Part shown: piece after piece, positions 45,118-54,995 of the stretch
Numbering within the stretch: the first letter of the stretch is position 1
Layout of the letters: the number at the start of each line of letters is the position of its first letter
Source of the DNA: Gammaproteobacteria bacterium
GTDB taxonomy: Bacteria; Pseudomonadota; Gammaproteobacteria; Legionellales; Legionellaceae
Assembly (NCBI GenBank): GCA_022600515.1
Contig: JAHZKG010000059.1
Span: 1-61,249 of the forward strand
Length of the DNA: 61,249 bases
Direction of reading: 5' to 3'
The notes under the pieces: model-generated
Seen by the model: only the letters and a program-made list of their open reading frames with translations
Told to the model about the DNA's origin: nothing
Databases searched by the model: none
Made by a program: the position numbers and the translations under genes

Positions 45118-46295
45118 TTAGAACACTACTCATTTTACTGCTCTTGTTTTCTTCTGTTTGGCTCGGCACTCATTTGCATGGCGAGCCTGGCTACGTGCTG
45201 GTTATGATTCATCATTGGACCATAGAAAGTACGCTTTGGGTCGCCCTTTTTTCTATTTTCACCTGTTTTGTACTGTTTCACCTGCTGCTACAAACCTATC
45301 AACTCACAGCGTACTTACCAAAATCCTGGCAACACTGGCGAATCAAGCGCCGCGCTGAACATGCACGAGATAAAACCACACAAGGGCTGATTGAGTTCAG
45401 CGAAGGATACTGGAAAGCAGCTAAAACCCATTTAATACAAGCATTACCGCATACTGACACGCCGCTTATTAATTACCTTACTGCAGCACGTGCCGCGCAA
45501 GAGTTAGGAGATACCAAGCTCCGAGATAATTATCTGCGAGAAGCACAACAATCAATGCCCAATGCAAAAATTGCCGTTGAACTCACACAAGCACAACTGC
45601 AGTTAGCGCATCAACAATGGGAGCAAGCACTCGCAACCTTAAGGCACCTGCATGATTTGGCCCCCAAACACCCTTATGTCCTTAAGCTACTCGCACACCT
45701 TTACGAAGCCATTGAAGATTGGTCTCAACTTATTGATTTACTTCCTGAGATTAAACGCAACCATGCCTTATCAGAAACAAACCTAAATACACTCGCCTAT
45801 CGTGCTTATTTAGGTGCAATACAACATCACATCACCCAACACGCATGGGATGCATTAGATACCCTCATAAACCAATTACCGAAACCTTTAAAATACGATC
45901 CAGCGCTCATCACAACATATAGTCATGCACTCATCAACCAACAAGAACATATCCGAGCTGAAGCTTGTTTACGCCGAACGCTACAAAAAAATGTCGACCC
46001 CTTACTACTCGAAGCTTACAGCTGCCTTCCAGAAACCACGATTCGTATGCCTGCTATTGAGTCACTCTTAAAGCATCATGCGCATTCCGCAGCCTTGCAT
46101 CAATGCCTTGGTAAACTCTACGCTAAACGCCAGCTTTGGGGAAAAGCACAAACACATTTAGAACAAAGTTTAAAACTAAAACCCTCACCTGAAACCTACC
46201 ATGCACTCGGGCAATTATTTGAAACACTCAGAGACACACCTGCGGCATTTGAAGCCTATAAACTAGGATTAGAAGAAACATTTACGGTTCAATAA
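45114..46295 (+). CDS. hemY: HemY-like TPR membrane protein
   Basis: This 393-residue protein has two N-terminal membrane helices (LLILLLLFSSVWLGTHL and LWVALFSIFTCFVLFHLLL), then a HemY N-terminal domain and tetratricopeptide-like repeats through the C-terminus (LHQCLGKLYAKRQLWGKAQT). It is the gammaproteobacterial HemY linked to late haem synthesis, not the oxidase of Gram-positives. GTG 45114 overlaps the hemX stop. Its 3' end overlaps the convergent FAH-family gene by 14 bases. Confidence 0.9.
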   Translation: MIRTLLILLLLFSSVWLGTHLHGEPGYVLVMIHHWTIESTLWVALFSIFTCFVLFHLLLQTYQLTAYLPKSWQHWRIKRRAEHARDKTTQGLIEFSEGYWKAAKTHLIQALPHTDTPLINYLTAARAAQELGDTKLRDNYLREAQQSMPNAKIAVELTQAQLQLAHQQWEQALATLRHLHDLAPKHPYVLKLLAHLYEAIEDWSQLIDLLPEIKRNHALSETNLNTLAYRAYLGAIQHHITQHAWDALDTLINQLPKPLKYDPALITTYSHALINQQEHIRAEACLRRTLQKNVDPLLLEAYSCLPETTIRMPAIESLLKHHAHSAALHQCLGKLYAKRQLWGKAQTHLEQSLKLKPSPETYHALGQLFETLRDTPAAFEAYKLGLEETFTVQ

Positions 46296-47139
46296 TAACG
46301 GTCTGCGATTGTGTTCCTAAGTGCGCAATACTAAAAACTACTTCATCCCCAGGTTTTAAGAAATGCTCGGGGCCCCAGAACTTGGCATTGCCTGGGGCTG
46401 ATCCCATTGAAATAATATCGCCCGGATAAAGCGTTAAATATTGGCTCACATAACTTACAATCGATACATCATCATGAATATAATCCCGCGTATTAAACGC
46501 TTGCCTTAACTGATGGTTCACCCATAGATTCACTTCAAGCTGATTGGGATCCGCTATTTCGTCTTTTGTCACCATATAAGGTCCGAGTGGTGCGGCATTA
46601 TCAAAGCATTTTCCTTTAGTAAATTGTGAGTCTCCGACTTCAAACTGTAAAAACCGCTCAGACAAATCATTCATGCAGGTATATCCTAAAATAAAATCGC
46701 GGGCTTGATGCGGCTCAATATATTTACCTTGTTTACCAATCACAATGGCAAGCTCTGCTTCCCAATCTAATTTTTGGGTCATCCGCGTATGTAAAATCGG
46801 ATCATTCGGACCGCAAACAGAAGACGTTGCTTTTAAAAATAGGAGCATGTCTTCTTTTGGAAAAGGCCGCACACCCAACTGCTGATTGTGCAACGCTGAA
46901 TTAAAGCCAACACAAATAATTTTACCCGGTGAACCCACCGATGCACCCACACGAACAGATGCATCTATTGCTGGAAGTGACTCAATCTCAAGCCCATGCA
47001 GCTGCTCTAAAAAATCAGCATGGGATAATTGCTTCGGATTAAAATCCGAGAAATGCTCAGACACATCCCGAATAATATTATGCTGGTCTAAAACCCCTGG
47101 CTTTTCTTCTCCAGGCAAGCCATATCTTAAAAGTTTCAT
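46282..47139 (-). CDS. Fumarylacetoacetate hydrolase family protein
   Basis: This 285-residue protein has the FAH fold motifs: KIICVGFNSALHNQQLG (N replaces the usual Y), metal ligands in DWEAELAIVIGKQGKYI (E-x-E), GYTCMNDLSERFLQFE with the conserved Asp, and GDIISMGSAPGNAKFWGPE. The family cleaves or decarboxylates acylpyruvates and related diones. The substrate is unknown. An AAGGATG-type ribosome-binding site lies before ATG 47139. Confidence 0.9.
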   Translation of the reverse strand: MKLLRYGLPGEEKPGVLDQHNIIRDVSEHFSDFNPKQLSHADFLEQLHGLEIESLPAIDASVRVGASVGSPGKIICVGFNSALHNQQLGVRPFPKEDMLLFLKATSSVCGPNDPILHTRMTQKLDWEAELAIVIGKQGKYIEPHQARDFILGYTCMNDLSERFLQFEVGDSQFTKGKCFDNAAPLGPYMVTKDEIADPNQLEVNLWVNHQLRQAFNTRDYIHDDVSIVSYVSQYLTLYPGDIISMGSAPGNAKFWGPEHFLKPGDEVVFSIAHLGTQSQTVIIEP

Positions 47140-47153
47140 TTAAAAACATCCTT

Positions 47154-48628
47154 ACTTAAATTTATTTTTAGGTGTATCACTTTCAGATGGGACATTAGAA
47201 CCAGACTCACCTTTTTTAGGAGGCTTGTATTGTCTATCCAAAGCACCCTGTATGCTTTTGTCCCTACCATGACTCAGGGTATCTTTCATACTTGCTTCTC
47301 AGCAAGTGTCCGGCTCGATTTGCTCTCAATTCTTTCGTCCAATGTTCCTTTTATTTTAATTAAATTAGCGGTTATTTTTCCTAACTCTTCCGCAACTTCA
47401 GGTCGGTTACCTTTATTTTTAATTTGTTCAAACCGACGCTCCTGTTGTGCAATTAAACGAGTAAATCCATCTTGTGTTTTAGGCATAAGATTGGATTGAT
47501 TTACACTTATTTTCAACGTCTTAAATGCTGGCTCAACGGCTTTTACTTGCGCCTTAAAATTCTTATCTCTTGTTTCTTAACGCTTAATGCTTGAATTAAT
47601 TTGAGCGGTTAGTTGATTGAAACTTGCATTTTTTTTACCTAATTTTTTTAAGTCTTTACTCTGCTGTGTTCCCGTAAGCTGGTCACTTGTGCACCTAAGC
47701 GCGCCAAGGCTTTTTTCTTTTTCCTGAAGTGACACTAAAAATTTAGCTTTTGTTTCTTTGGGTAGGTTAGAGTTTCTTGTTCTTTCTTGTAAAGATTTGA
47801 CTCGTTCTAAAGCTGAATCCACTCTCTCATTCAGCTCCACACTTCTGTTGTAGCGCCTAACCTTAGATTTCGCTTGTTTTTTAATTCGCTTCAATTCTCT
47901 TAACTTTCGATTGCGATCTCTGCCTTTAAGCTGATCGCTTGTGCATGTAAGCGCTTTAGCAGCTTTTACTTGCGCTTTAAGTAAGGTAGGTAACGTCGTT
48001 TTTAGCTCTGAATCTATTTTTTCATTCAGTGTCACACTTCTGTTGTAACGCCTGACCTTAGACTTAATTTTTTTCTTGTTTTATTTAAATTTGAGTCGAC
48101 TGCTTTTGCTTTATTTGCAGCACTTTTATAAGCTTTTTTATCAAGCGGACGACTTTCCTGCTTAAGCTTTCCAGTTGTATTTTTTTGCTTTTGAAGTGAA
48201 CCAAGGAGGTCATTTTTAATATTTTGTGGAAATTTCGCCTGATTTATTTTTGTCTGCAAGGCCGCATTTTTTTTCTCAACCGCATCCAATTTCTTATTTA
48301 GTTTTTTATTCCATTTTTTTTCATTTTCTTGTTGGTGCTTAATAATGGGATCAACTTGGCTTGTTATTTCATTCAGTGCGACATCTATTTGTCCTAATTT
48401 TTCTGCAGCAACTGCGAGATCAGCATCAGGTTCATAAATCGCTGCTTTTACTGCTTCAAACTGAACGTTCTGCTCTTGTAGCGCCTTTACGTGGTTACCT
48501 CTGTTTGCATTAGTGCGCGCTAATTGAGTTAATTTTTGATTCAAAGCGACGATTCGAGCATTATATTCTCCCAATACCCGCTCAATTGCGACTTCATCTC
48601 TTCCGCTCGCCATAGCCACCTCAACCAA
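47154..48628 (-). pseudogene. Coiled-coil protein with internal repeats, broken
   Basis: One long helical, Lys/Gln-rich gene is split into pieces. The first 198 codons (to 48032) join the next frame (RSVTLNEKIDSELK) through a one-base slip at an A7 run near 48062-48068. An in-frame TAA at 47577-47579 interrupts it, and the same frame goes on to 47286. A further one-base shift near 47290-47300 joins a tail ending NKFK, stop at 47154-47156. Near-identical blocks at 47832-47884 and 48022-48077 show an internal tandem duplication of about 190 bp. Coiled-coil repeat proteins are common effectors in this group, but the role is unknown. Confidence 0.65.
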
Positions 48629-48716
48629 ACCCAGTATGGATTAAATATAGATCAATATGCGCGTTATGCAAATAAATTAAAGCGTTAATGACATCTCCTC
48701 ATGGAAGCCGCCACGC

Positions 48717-49137
48717 CTAATCCCAGGGGTTAATTATATCAACGCCTGTTTTATCGAAATCTTTAGTATTTCTTGTAACAACTGCGATACCATGAACTAA
48801 AGCTGTTGCTGCGATGATTGAATCTCTGTCAGAGCGTGGATCGGGAACATGAAGTTTTGCACAGCGCTCTGCAACAGCAACATCAAGTGGTAAAATACGT
48901 TCAGAGAATACGGGCAAGACATGCGTAGAAAACCATGTTCTCAAGACAGAACCTTGCGATATATCACGCCGCTCAACCTGTAGTATGCCTGCTTCAATTT
49001 CTAAGCTCGTAATAACTGATAAAAAAAGGGTCGACACAGACATGCCGTTAGCCCATGAAACGACATTTTTATGGGCTTGTCCTGATTTTGCTTTCCTTAA
49101 TTCAGAAATAACATACATTGGTATCCAGTAGGTACAT
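48717..49137 (-). pseudogene. vapC: VapC-type PIN toxin, frameshifted by a 4-bp duplication
   Basis: From ATG 49137 the frame reads MYLLDTNV and then shifts, because ATGT is duplicated (ATGTATGT at about 49113-49120). Removing one copy restores MYLLDTNVISELRKAKSG, the normal VapC start with the first catalytic Asp. The rest of the PIN domain is open (SLEIEAGILQVERRD, DSIIAATALVHGIAVVTRNT, DFDKTGVDIINPW). Translation from an internal ATG would lack the first Asp, so it should be inactive. The start overlaps the antitoxin stop by one base (TAATG). Confidence 0.85.
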
Positions 49138-49394
49138 TATTTGAAGTCCTCTGAACGATAAATTGTTTTATCTAATTTTTTCGGCTCAAAATCAATATCA
49201 GCTGCATCAGGCATGGCCAGAAGATCAACAATGCTTTCTTTTATTTTGGTGAGTTGTTGGTAATCTTTGATGGTTAATAAAACGTGCGCCGGACGCCCTC
49301 TATCCGTAATAAAGGCAGGACCCGCCTGTGAAGCACGTTTTATCTTACTAACATCTTGGTTAAATTCTCTGCTACTAATGGTTGTAATCGTCAT
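49137..49394 (-). CDS. Phd/YefM-type antitoxin
   Basis: This 85-residue antitoxin shows the Phd/YefM fold: ITTISSREFNQDVSKIKRAS, then GPAFITDRGRPAHVLLTI and a flexible acidic C-terminus that would wrap the toxin (DAADIDFEPKKLDKTIYRSE). ATG 49394, preceded by GAGGGG, is preferred; the frame extends upstream to 49451 but would include the operator region. It is coupled to the broken vapC. Confidence 0.88.
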   Translation of the reverse strand: MTITTISSREFNQDVSKIKRASQAGPAFITDRGRPAHVLLTIKDYQQLTKIKESIVDLLAMPDAADIDFEPKKLDKTIYRSEDFK

Positions 49395-49409
49395 AATTAA
49401 CCCCTCTTC

Positions 49410-49439
49410 AATAAATATAGGCATGTGCCTACATTTATT
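49410..49439. promoter_or_regulatory. Palindromic operator of the phd-vapC pair
   Basis: A 30-base near-palindrome, left half AATAAATATAGGCAT and right half reading AATAAATGTAGGCAC on the other strand, lies just upstream of the antitoxin start. A further half-site, TATAGGCAT, follows at 49443-49451. This is the arrangement expected for Phd autorepression. Confidence 0.6.
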
Positions 49440-49456
49440 ATGTATAGGCATATCAA

Positions 49457-50116
49457 CTAATCACGACTTTCAACCGATAGCTCATAATAATTAACACCAA
49501 GCTTAATACGCTGTCGTTCATTTTTTTTCCGCCATGCATTGGTGTCTCGCAGAGAATAAACACAGCCACAATACTCTTGTTTATAAAATGCTTCGCGTTT
49601 TGCAATTTCATACATTCGTGCAGCACCGCCCCCTTTTCGCCAATTGTATGTCCAATAGCTAATATCTTCATAACGGCTGGCGGCACGCACGCCTGAATCA
49701 TTGATTTGATTCATATCTTTCCAACGTGAAATACCAAGTGAGCTGCTGATTACAGGAAAGCCATGCTCATGGGCATACAAAGCCGTTCGTTCAAAACGCA
49801 TATCAAAGCACTCTGTGCATCGCTTGCCTCGTTCAGGTTCCTTCTCGAGGCCTTTAACACGTGCAAACCAATTGTCTGCATCATAATCCGCATCAATACA
49901 TTCTATGCCATGCTTCTTAGCAAACTGTGTGTTTTCTTGTTTTCTAATATCATATTCTTGAGATGGATGAATATTGGGGTTATAGAAAAAAATTGAAAAA
50001 TCAATATTGGACGCAATCAATGCCTCCATCACCTCACCCGAACACGGCGCACAGCATGAATGAAGTAACAGCTTACTGCCAGCATCAGGTAACTCTAAAA
50101 TAGGTCTATTCAGCAT
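49457..50116 (-). CDS. queH: Epoxyqueuosine reductase QueH
   Basis: This 219-residue enzyme reduces epoxyqueuosine to queuosine in tRNA. The N-terminal motif [16 protein letters not shown] with two adjacent Cys plus one more, and [20 protein letters not shown] with C-x2-C, bind the Fe-S cluster and second metal. [15 protein letters not shown] is conserved. It is the alternative to QueG. It lies upstream of the phd-vapC pair and just downstream of orn on the same strand. Confidence 0.93.
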   Translation of the reverse strand: MLNRPILELPDAGSKLLLHSCCAPCSGEVMEALIASNIDFSIFFYNPNIHPSQEYDIRKQENTQFAKKHGIECIDADYDADNWFARVKGLEKEPERGKRCTECFDMRFERTALYAHEHGFPVISSSLGISRWKDMNQINDSGVRAASRYEDISYWTYNWRKGGGAARMYEIAKREAFYKQEYCGCVYSLRDTNAWRKKNERQRIKLGVNYYELSVESRD

Positions 50117-50126
50117 TCAATACTCC

Positions 50127-50678
50127 TCACGACTCAGGCAAACAAATAAAGTGCTTACGGTAATAAATCAGCTCGTCAATCGAGTCTTTTATATCATCTA
50201 AGGCTAAATGCTTCGATTGCTTATCAAAGCCTTTGGGCAGCTCAGGCACCCAACGCTTGGCAAGCTCTTTTAATGTGCTGACATCAATGTGTCGATAATG
50301 AAAAAAAGCAGCAAGCTCTGGCATGTAATGTGATAAAAATCGTCTGTCTTGGCACACCGTATTGCCACACATAGGCGACATGCCTTTATCTATGTACTGC
50401 TTTAAAAACGCAATTGTTTCGGCTTCAGCCTCACTTTCGGTTACTTTGGTTTGCCGAACACGCGTGGCTAAACCTGATTTTCCATGTTGCTTGGTATTCC
50501 AGGAATCCATCGCGTCCAAACGTTCATCTGATTGATGAATCGCAAAGACAGGTCCTTCAGCGAGAATATTTAAATCTTTATCCGTCACAATCGTCGCAAT
50601 TTCAATGATTCTGTCCTGCTCGGGAGAAAGCCCCGTCATTTCCAAGTCAATCCAAATCAAATGTTGTTTGTTTTTCAT
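50127..50678 (-). CDS. orn: Oligoribonuclease
   Basis: This 183-residue DEDD exonuclease degrades 2-5 nt RNA and pGpG. It has [20 protein letters not shown] (first Asp and Glu), [20 protein letters not shown] (second Asp), and [20 protein letters not shown] (last His and Asp). Its start overlaps the cca stop by four bases, so mnmC-cca-orn forms a coupled unit on the minus strand. Confidence 0.97.
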   Translation of the reverse strand: MKNKQHLIWIDLEMTGLSPEQDRIIEIATIVTDKDLNILAEGPVFAIHQSDERLDAMDSWNTKQHGKSGLATRVRQTKVTESEAEAETIAFLKQYIDKGMSPMCGNTVCQDRRFLSHYMPELAAFFHYRHIDVSTLKELAKRWVPELPKGFDKQSKHLALDDIKDSIDELIYYRKHFICLPES

Positions 50679-51778
50679 ACATTATCCAACCTTAATAGTT
50701 CAGCTTGCACGGCAGCTACACGACGCGTGTGTAACGCTTTTTTTATGGCCTCGCCTTGATGGCCTTCAGCGACTAGAGCCTGTATATTTACTGTATTACA
50801 AGCTTTTAATGCAGGCTCCCATCTATTTTTCTCGATCGTACGCGCTTCACATACGGTTAACAAGTCCAAAAATCGCTCAGGTTTACGGAACGCATCAACA
50901 CGCTCTAACGCATATACAATACCCTCAGCGTTTTTATCCAAATGTTGATGGATCACTTGATCAAACACAACCGACAACACCGCCAAATCACGATACGCCT
51001 TGGGCACACGCAAATGCTGGCTTAAGCGCTCAATTTGATGTTTATCTTGAAGCCCTGACATAAACGCAGCAAAACGAATCACAGGGTTATCTGAAGCTAA
51101 AGCAGCCTCTAACAGCCTTACTCGCATTGTATCATAATCAATCGATTTAAGTCCTGGGAGTATTTGGCTTAGTGCACTTGAGCGATGCAACACATCAATA
51201 AATACTTCTGGATTGTTTGAAGCTAAGCTCTTGTCCCACTCTTGCCACACACGTTCAGGCACCAAATGCGATAACTCGCCTTCTTGTACCATCTGATGAA
51301 TCAGTAACATCGTCTCAGGCGCCACAGAAAATCCCAACCGATGAAAACGTGCGGCAAAACGTGCCAGACGTAACACACGAACGGGATCTTCGACAAAAGC
51401 AGGTGACACATGTCGTAATACTTTATTGTTTAAATCATCCAAGCCTTGATACGGATCGATTAAATCACCTGCTTCATCTTCAGCAATCGCATTAATTGTT
51501 AAATCTCGCCGAGCTAAATCTTCCTCAAGCGTTACGTATGAGTTGGCATCACACACAAAGCCATAATAACCTGCACCCGCTTTACGTTCGGTGCGTGCAA
51601 GTGCATATTCTTCTTTGGTTTTAGGATGTAAAAAAACCGGGAAATCACGCCCTACCTGCTGATACCCGAGCTTCAGCAAGGCTTGGGATGTGCTGCCAAC
51701 CACCACCCAATCTCGTTCATGCACTGCCTCTCCAAGCAAGGCATCACGTACAGCCCCTCCAACCAAATAAACCTTCAT
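50675..51778 (-). CDS. cca: CCA-adding tRNA nucleotidyltransferase
   Basis: This 367-residue class II nucleotidyltransferase has [20 protein letters not shown] with the catalytic D-x-D nearby (ERDWVVVG), [12 protein letters not shown], and [16 protein letters not shown]. The C-terminal HD domain of the long E. coli-type enzyme is absent, so it is the short form. It overlaps mnmC by four bases upstream and orn by four downstream. All four tRNA genes wholly within the window for which I give cloverleafs already encode CCA. Confidence 0.93.
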   Translation of the reverse strand: MKVYLVGGAVRDALLGEAVHERDWVVVGSTSQALLKLGYQQVGRDFPVFLHPKTKEEYALARTERKAGAGYYGFVCDANSYVTLEEDLARRDLTINAIAEDEAGDLIDPYQGLDDLNNKVLRHVSPAFVEDPVRVLRLARFAARFHRLGFSVAPETMLLIHQMVQEGELSHLVPERVWQEWDKSLASNNPEVFIDVLHRSSALSQILPGLKSIDYDTMRVRLLEAALASDNPVIRFAAFMSGLQDKHQIERLSQHLRVPKAYRDLAVLSVVFDQVIHQHLDKNAEGIVYALERVDAFRKPERFLDLLTVCEARTIEKNRWEPALKACNTVNIQALVAEGHQGEAIKKALHTRRVAAVQAELLRLDNV

Positions 51779-53586
51779 AAACCCCCTTGCTCAATCGATT
51801 TCACCAAAAAACGGGCTGGTGCGAGTGTCTCTATCATAGATTGTGATAATAATGGCGGTTCATTGCAAATGATCGAAGCTAAATGCTCTGCTGCAAGTGG
51901 CGCACTGGTTAATCCACGTGAGCCAAATCCTGCACACACATATAATCCAGGATGATACACGCCAGGCGACGCAATAAACCGCTTTGCATCTTTTGCCAAC
52001 CCCATAAATTGCGTTTGAAATGCTGCTTTATCTGGAACAGGCCCCACCAATGGTAAATAATCAGGTGTTTTTGCACGCACACCCACCCATGCATCTAGTA
52101 TTTGATTAGACCAAATAGCCTGCACCGGCATCTTGGATAGTTTTGCTAGGTTATTTAGATTATCTTGTTCTGTCAGCACTTGCGTCAAGATTTCTTCTTG
52201 GTAGCTTGCACCCAACCAATGCATGTGATTGCTTTCTGGCAAAATATGACCCGAGCCACACAAAGGCAATTTGAGTGCTTCTGATGCTGTATTGCTTTGA
52301 ATCGCGGTCATCTGCCCTCGAAACAAAGCAAGCGGAAAATGCTGCGTTTCCGAAAAATTAGTCAGGCCTGTGCCATTAGCAAGTATCACAACCGGTACAT
52401 CAAATGCTAAATCATGCACTGTGGTGTTTGGCTGAAAATCAATGCCTGGTATATTGATTAAAAATTTACATAGTGCCCGTGTATCAAGCCAGCCGGCACC
52501 TGAAATAAATAACGCTTTTTCTTTAATTTGAACGCCCGCCAAGCACGATGCACGCTCAGCATCAACTGGCTTGGCCAAAAAAGAAGCCTGTTTAGACGGA
52601 AACTGTAATATCCCGTTTAATTCGCCCGATATTTTATTTTGTTTAAGCCAGCTAGCATATTGCTGCTTAGCAAACAAAAAGGCATTCAACATCCAAGTTG
52701 CCACAGGGGAGCGATATACCGATAAGTCAGGATAAAGCACGGCCCTTTCAACCCCTGAGGCGCCTGCGCCTACATGCTGAGCACTATCCAATACCTGCAC
52801 CTGCCAGCCACGCTTCGCCAATGCATAGGCGGTAAAGCAGCCAGCGAGCCCTGCGCCCACAATAACGGCTTGCTTTTTTTGAGGCTTTATTGGCTTGCAT
52901 ACAGCCCATGGCGTATGTGGTTTTTTAAGCGAACGTTGCACGCCTTGCTGCACTTTAAACTCACCAGCATCTAAGTGACGTTGCACATCGCCTGCTACCG
53001 ATAACGTAGCGCATGTCGTGCCTTCAGAAGACAATAAACCTAAGGTATTAAATAACTCAAAAGAGCATAATTCAGGATTTTTAGCCGGTGAAAACCCATC
53101 TAAAAACCAGGCATCTACCTGCCAAGGCCTTAGTTGTGCTTCAAGGCCTGTTTTACCACACACCAAAAGTGAGTTGAAATGCGTTTCAGCAGCCCCAAGC
53201 ATTAAATTCAGTACAACACGGCCCTCTTCAAAAAAAAGCGGGTGTATACCATCAATTAAAATAGGATAAGCCGCCTTCAGTGCACTTGCTTCACGCGTCA
53301 GTGTTGGCCAATAACTTAGAATTTTAGTTAGCTCATGTATTACTAATGGATTTTTTTCGGCTGAAAACATCATTAATTTGGCATTTTTAGGCGCATGCGT
53401 TAAAAATAACTGCCAAGCAAGCAGGCAATTTAAACCCGCCCCAAATCCAAGCTCACCAATAACAAACGTATCCTGCGCACCTAACGCACGAAAACGCTTA
53501 ATTAAATTATTTTCATTTATAAATACATGCTGTGGCACATCATCACGCCATGTAATCGCGGCGGGTTGAATCAAATTAAATCGCAT
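51775..53586 (-). CDS. mnmC: Bifunctional tRNA 5-methylaminomethyl-2-thiouridine enzyme MnmC
   Basis: This 603-residue protein has two domains. The N-terminal SAM methyltransferase (DUF752) has FVIGELGFGAGLNCLLAW and DAWFLDGFSPAKNPELCS. The C-terminal FAD oxidoreductase has AVIVGAGLAGCFTAYALAKR, a DUSAQHVGAGASG-like loop, and PGLYVCAGFGSRGLTSAPLA. Together they make mnm5U from cmnm5U at the wobble base. It is the first gene of the mnmC-cca-orn unit. Confidence 0.96.
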   Translation of the reverse strand: MRFNLIQPAAITWRDDVPQHVFINENNLIKRFRALGAQDTFVIGELGFGAGLNCLLAWQLFLTHAPKNAKLMMFSAEKNPLVIHELTKILSYWPTLTREASALKAAYPILIDGIHPLFFEEGRVVLNLMLGAAETHFNSLLVCGKTGLEAQLRPWQVDAWFLDGFSPAKNPELCSFELFNTLGLLSSEGTTCATLSVAGDVQRHLDAGEFKVQQGVQRSLKKPHTPWAVCKPIKPQKKQAVIVGAGLAGCFTAYALAKRGWQVQVLDSAQHVGAGASGVERAVLYPDLSVYRSPVATWMLNAFLFAKQQYASWLKQNKISGELNGILQFPSKQASFLAKPVDAERASCLAGVQIKEKALFISGAGWLDTRALCKFLINIPGIDFQPNTTVHDLAFDVPVVILANGTGLTNFSETQHFPLALFRGQMTAIQSNTASEALKLPLCGSGHILPESNHMHWLGASYQEEILTQVLTEQDNLNNLAKLSKMPVQAIWSNQILDAWVGVRAKTPDYLPLVGPVPDKAAFQTQFMGLAKDAKRFIASPGVYHPGLYVCAGFGSRGLTSAPLAAEHLASIICNEPPLLSQSMIETLAPARFLVKSIEQGGL

Positions 53587-53698
53587 GTTTTCCTCAAATC
53601 ATACCGTTAGTGGTCTATAATAAATCAAACTGACTTTATTTGATCTCGCACTTAAACCTAATAATGCTGATTAGGCTCAATATATCAGAGGAGATAAC

Positions 53699-54925
53699 AT
53701 GAAAGCTAAACTCGCCTGGATATTCGCCATTACGTTAAGCCTTTTGGCCATCTCTTCAACAGGGCAGAGCTCAATCAAAAAAGGAAAAGAATCACCTCGC
53801 ATAGCAAAACTCATGTCAATTCTGTCACCTAAGCGATGCGAAAGAGAAACCATTCGTTCGTTCCCAGCACTCAGAAAAATGCTTGAGCAGCCTGCTATTC
53901 ATATGAGCCCCGCCGTCATCAGTAAAGTAATCACCACATTACGATGCGCTGAAAAATCTCATACTTACCACCATCAAATATTAAGTGTGATTGATTATTC
54001 ATTACCATCCAATCAAAAAAGATTATGGGTTTTTGATTTAAGAGAAAACCGTATGTTATTTCATACGTATGTTGCACATGGCATCACATCTGGCACGCTA
54101 TTAAGCAATCAATTTTCCAATAAACACAACAGCAAGGCAAGTAGCCTGGGTATTTATAAAACCACTCAAGCCTATTATGGCAGACATGGGCTTTCTTTAA
54201 GGCTCGCTGGTTTAGAGGAAGGCTTTAATGACCATGCACGGGGTCGCGCCGTTGTGATGCATTCTGCCTGGTATGTAAATGAAGAATTTATTGGTAAATA
54301 TGGCAGGCCGGGCCGAAGCTGGGGATGTCCTGCGATTTCTAAAGAAATGAAGCAGCCTATCATTAGTGCCATCAAAGAAAATGGGTTATTGGTTGTTTAT
54401 TATCCGGGCGAAAAATGGGTATCACATTCAAAATACCTTAACTGCAAACACTTCTCTCCCATGGCGCAAACTGATTTACTCAATGCCACACTGAAAAAAC
54501 CAACCAAAGAACGCACTGACATTCTTTTTGTTGAAAAAAATCACAATAACAAACGAGAAGAAAGCGAACCCATTGTTGTGATGTCGGCTGATCATTATAT
54601 CAATACATTTCACACAAAGGCGCCTTTATTGCGTATGCTGCGTTGTCAAATCAATGATGCCGAGTATATTGCTTTGAGTGACGTAGAATTTGAAACACTG
54701 GCTCAATCAAATGACGAGCATGCATTCAATCATGTATCTTTTGTAATTCCTGAAGTAAAAAAAATACGAGGTTATTATAAAACCGAAATGAAATTTGTCC
54801 CGCTCGGTAAAATAAAGCAAGTAAACATTAATTATGATACAAAAAAATACACCGTCACGTTTGATAAAAGCCCCTCCAAACAATTCAAAACCACACATCG
54901 CTTCATCAGGTGGCTAGGATTGTAA
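53699..54925 (+). CDS. L,D-transpeptidase-like (YkuD_2) exported protein
   Basis: This 408-residue protein has a signal peptide (AKLAWIFAITLSLLAISST). The catalytic region (residues about 100-240) shows RAVVMHSAWYVNEEFIGKYG followed by GRPGRSWGCPAISKEM, the His and Cys of the murein L,D-transpeptidase YkuD_2 family, with the cysteine in S-x-G-C-P. The C-terminal 160 residues are extra and unfamiliar. It may act on periplasmic peptidoglycan cross-links. It is preceded by GAGGAG, so ATG 53699 is secure. Confidence 0.82.
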   Translation: MKAKLAWIFAITLSLLAISSTGQSSIKKGKESPRIAKLMSILSPKRCERETIRSFPALRKMLEQPAIHMSPAVISKVITTLRCAEKSHTYHHQILSVIDYSLPSNQKRLWVFDLRENRMLFHTYVAHGITSGTLLSNQFSNKHNSKASSLGIYKTTQAYYGRHGLSLRLAGLEEGFNDHARGRAVVMHSAWYVNEEFIGKYGRPGRSWGCPAISKEMKQPIISAIKENGLLVVYYPGEKWVSHSKYLNCKHFSPMAQTDLLNATLKKPTKERTDILFVEKNHNNKREESEPIVVMSADHYINTFHTKAPLLRMLRCQINDAEYIALSDVEFETLAQSNDEHAFNHVSFVIPEVKKIRGYYKTEMKFVPLGKIKQVNINYDTKKYTVTFDKSPSKQFKTTHRFIRWLGL

Positions 54926-54995
54926 AGTCGTACTGACTTCAATAATATAATGATGACACGTAATTTTTATAAATCATTTATTTATGGAGTTAAAT

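Noticed and set aside
47230-47499. Plus-strand open frame of 89 codons
   Set aside because: It is antisense to the broken coiled-coil gene, whose minus-strand pieces align with each other across the lesions.
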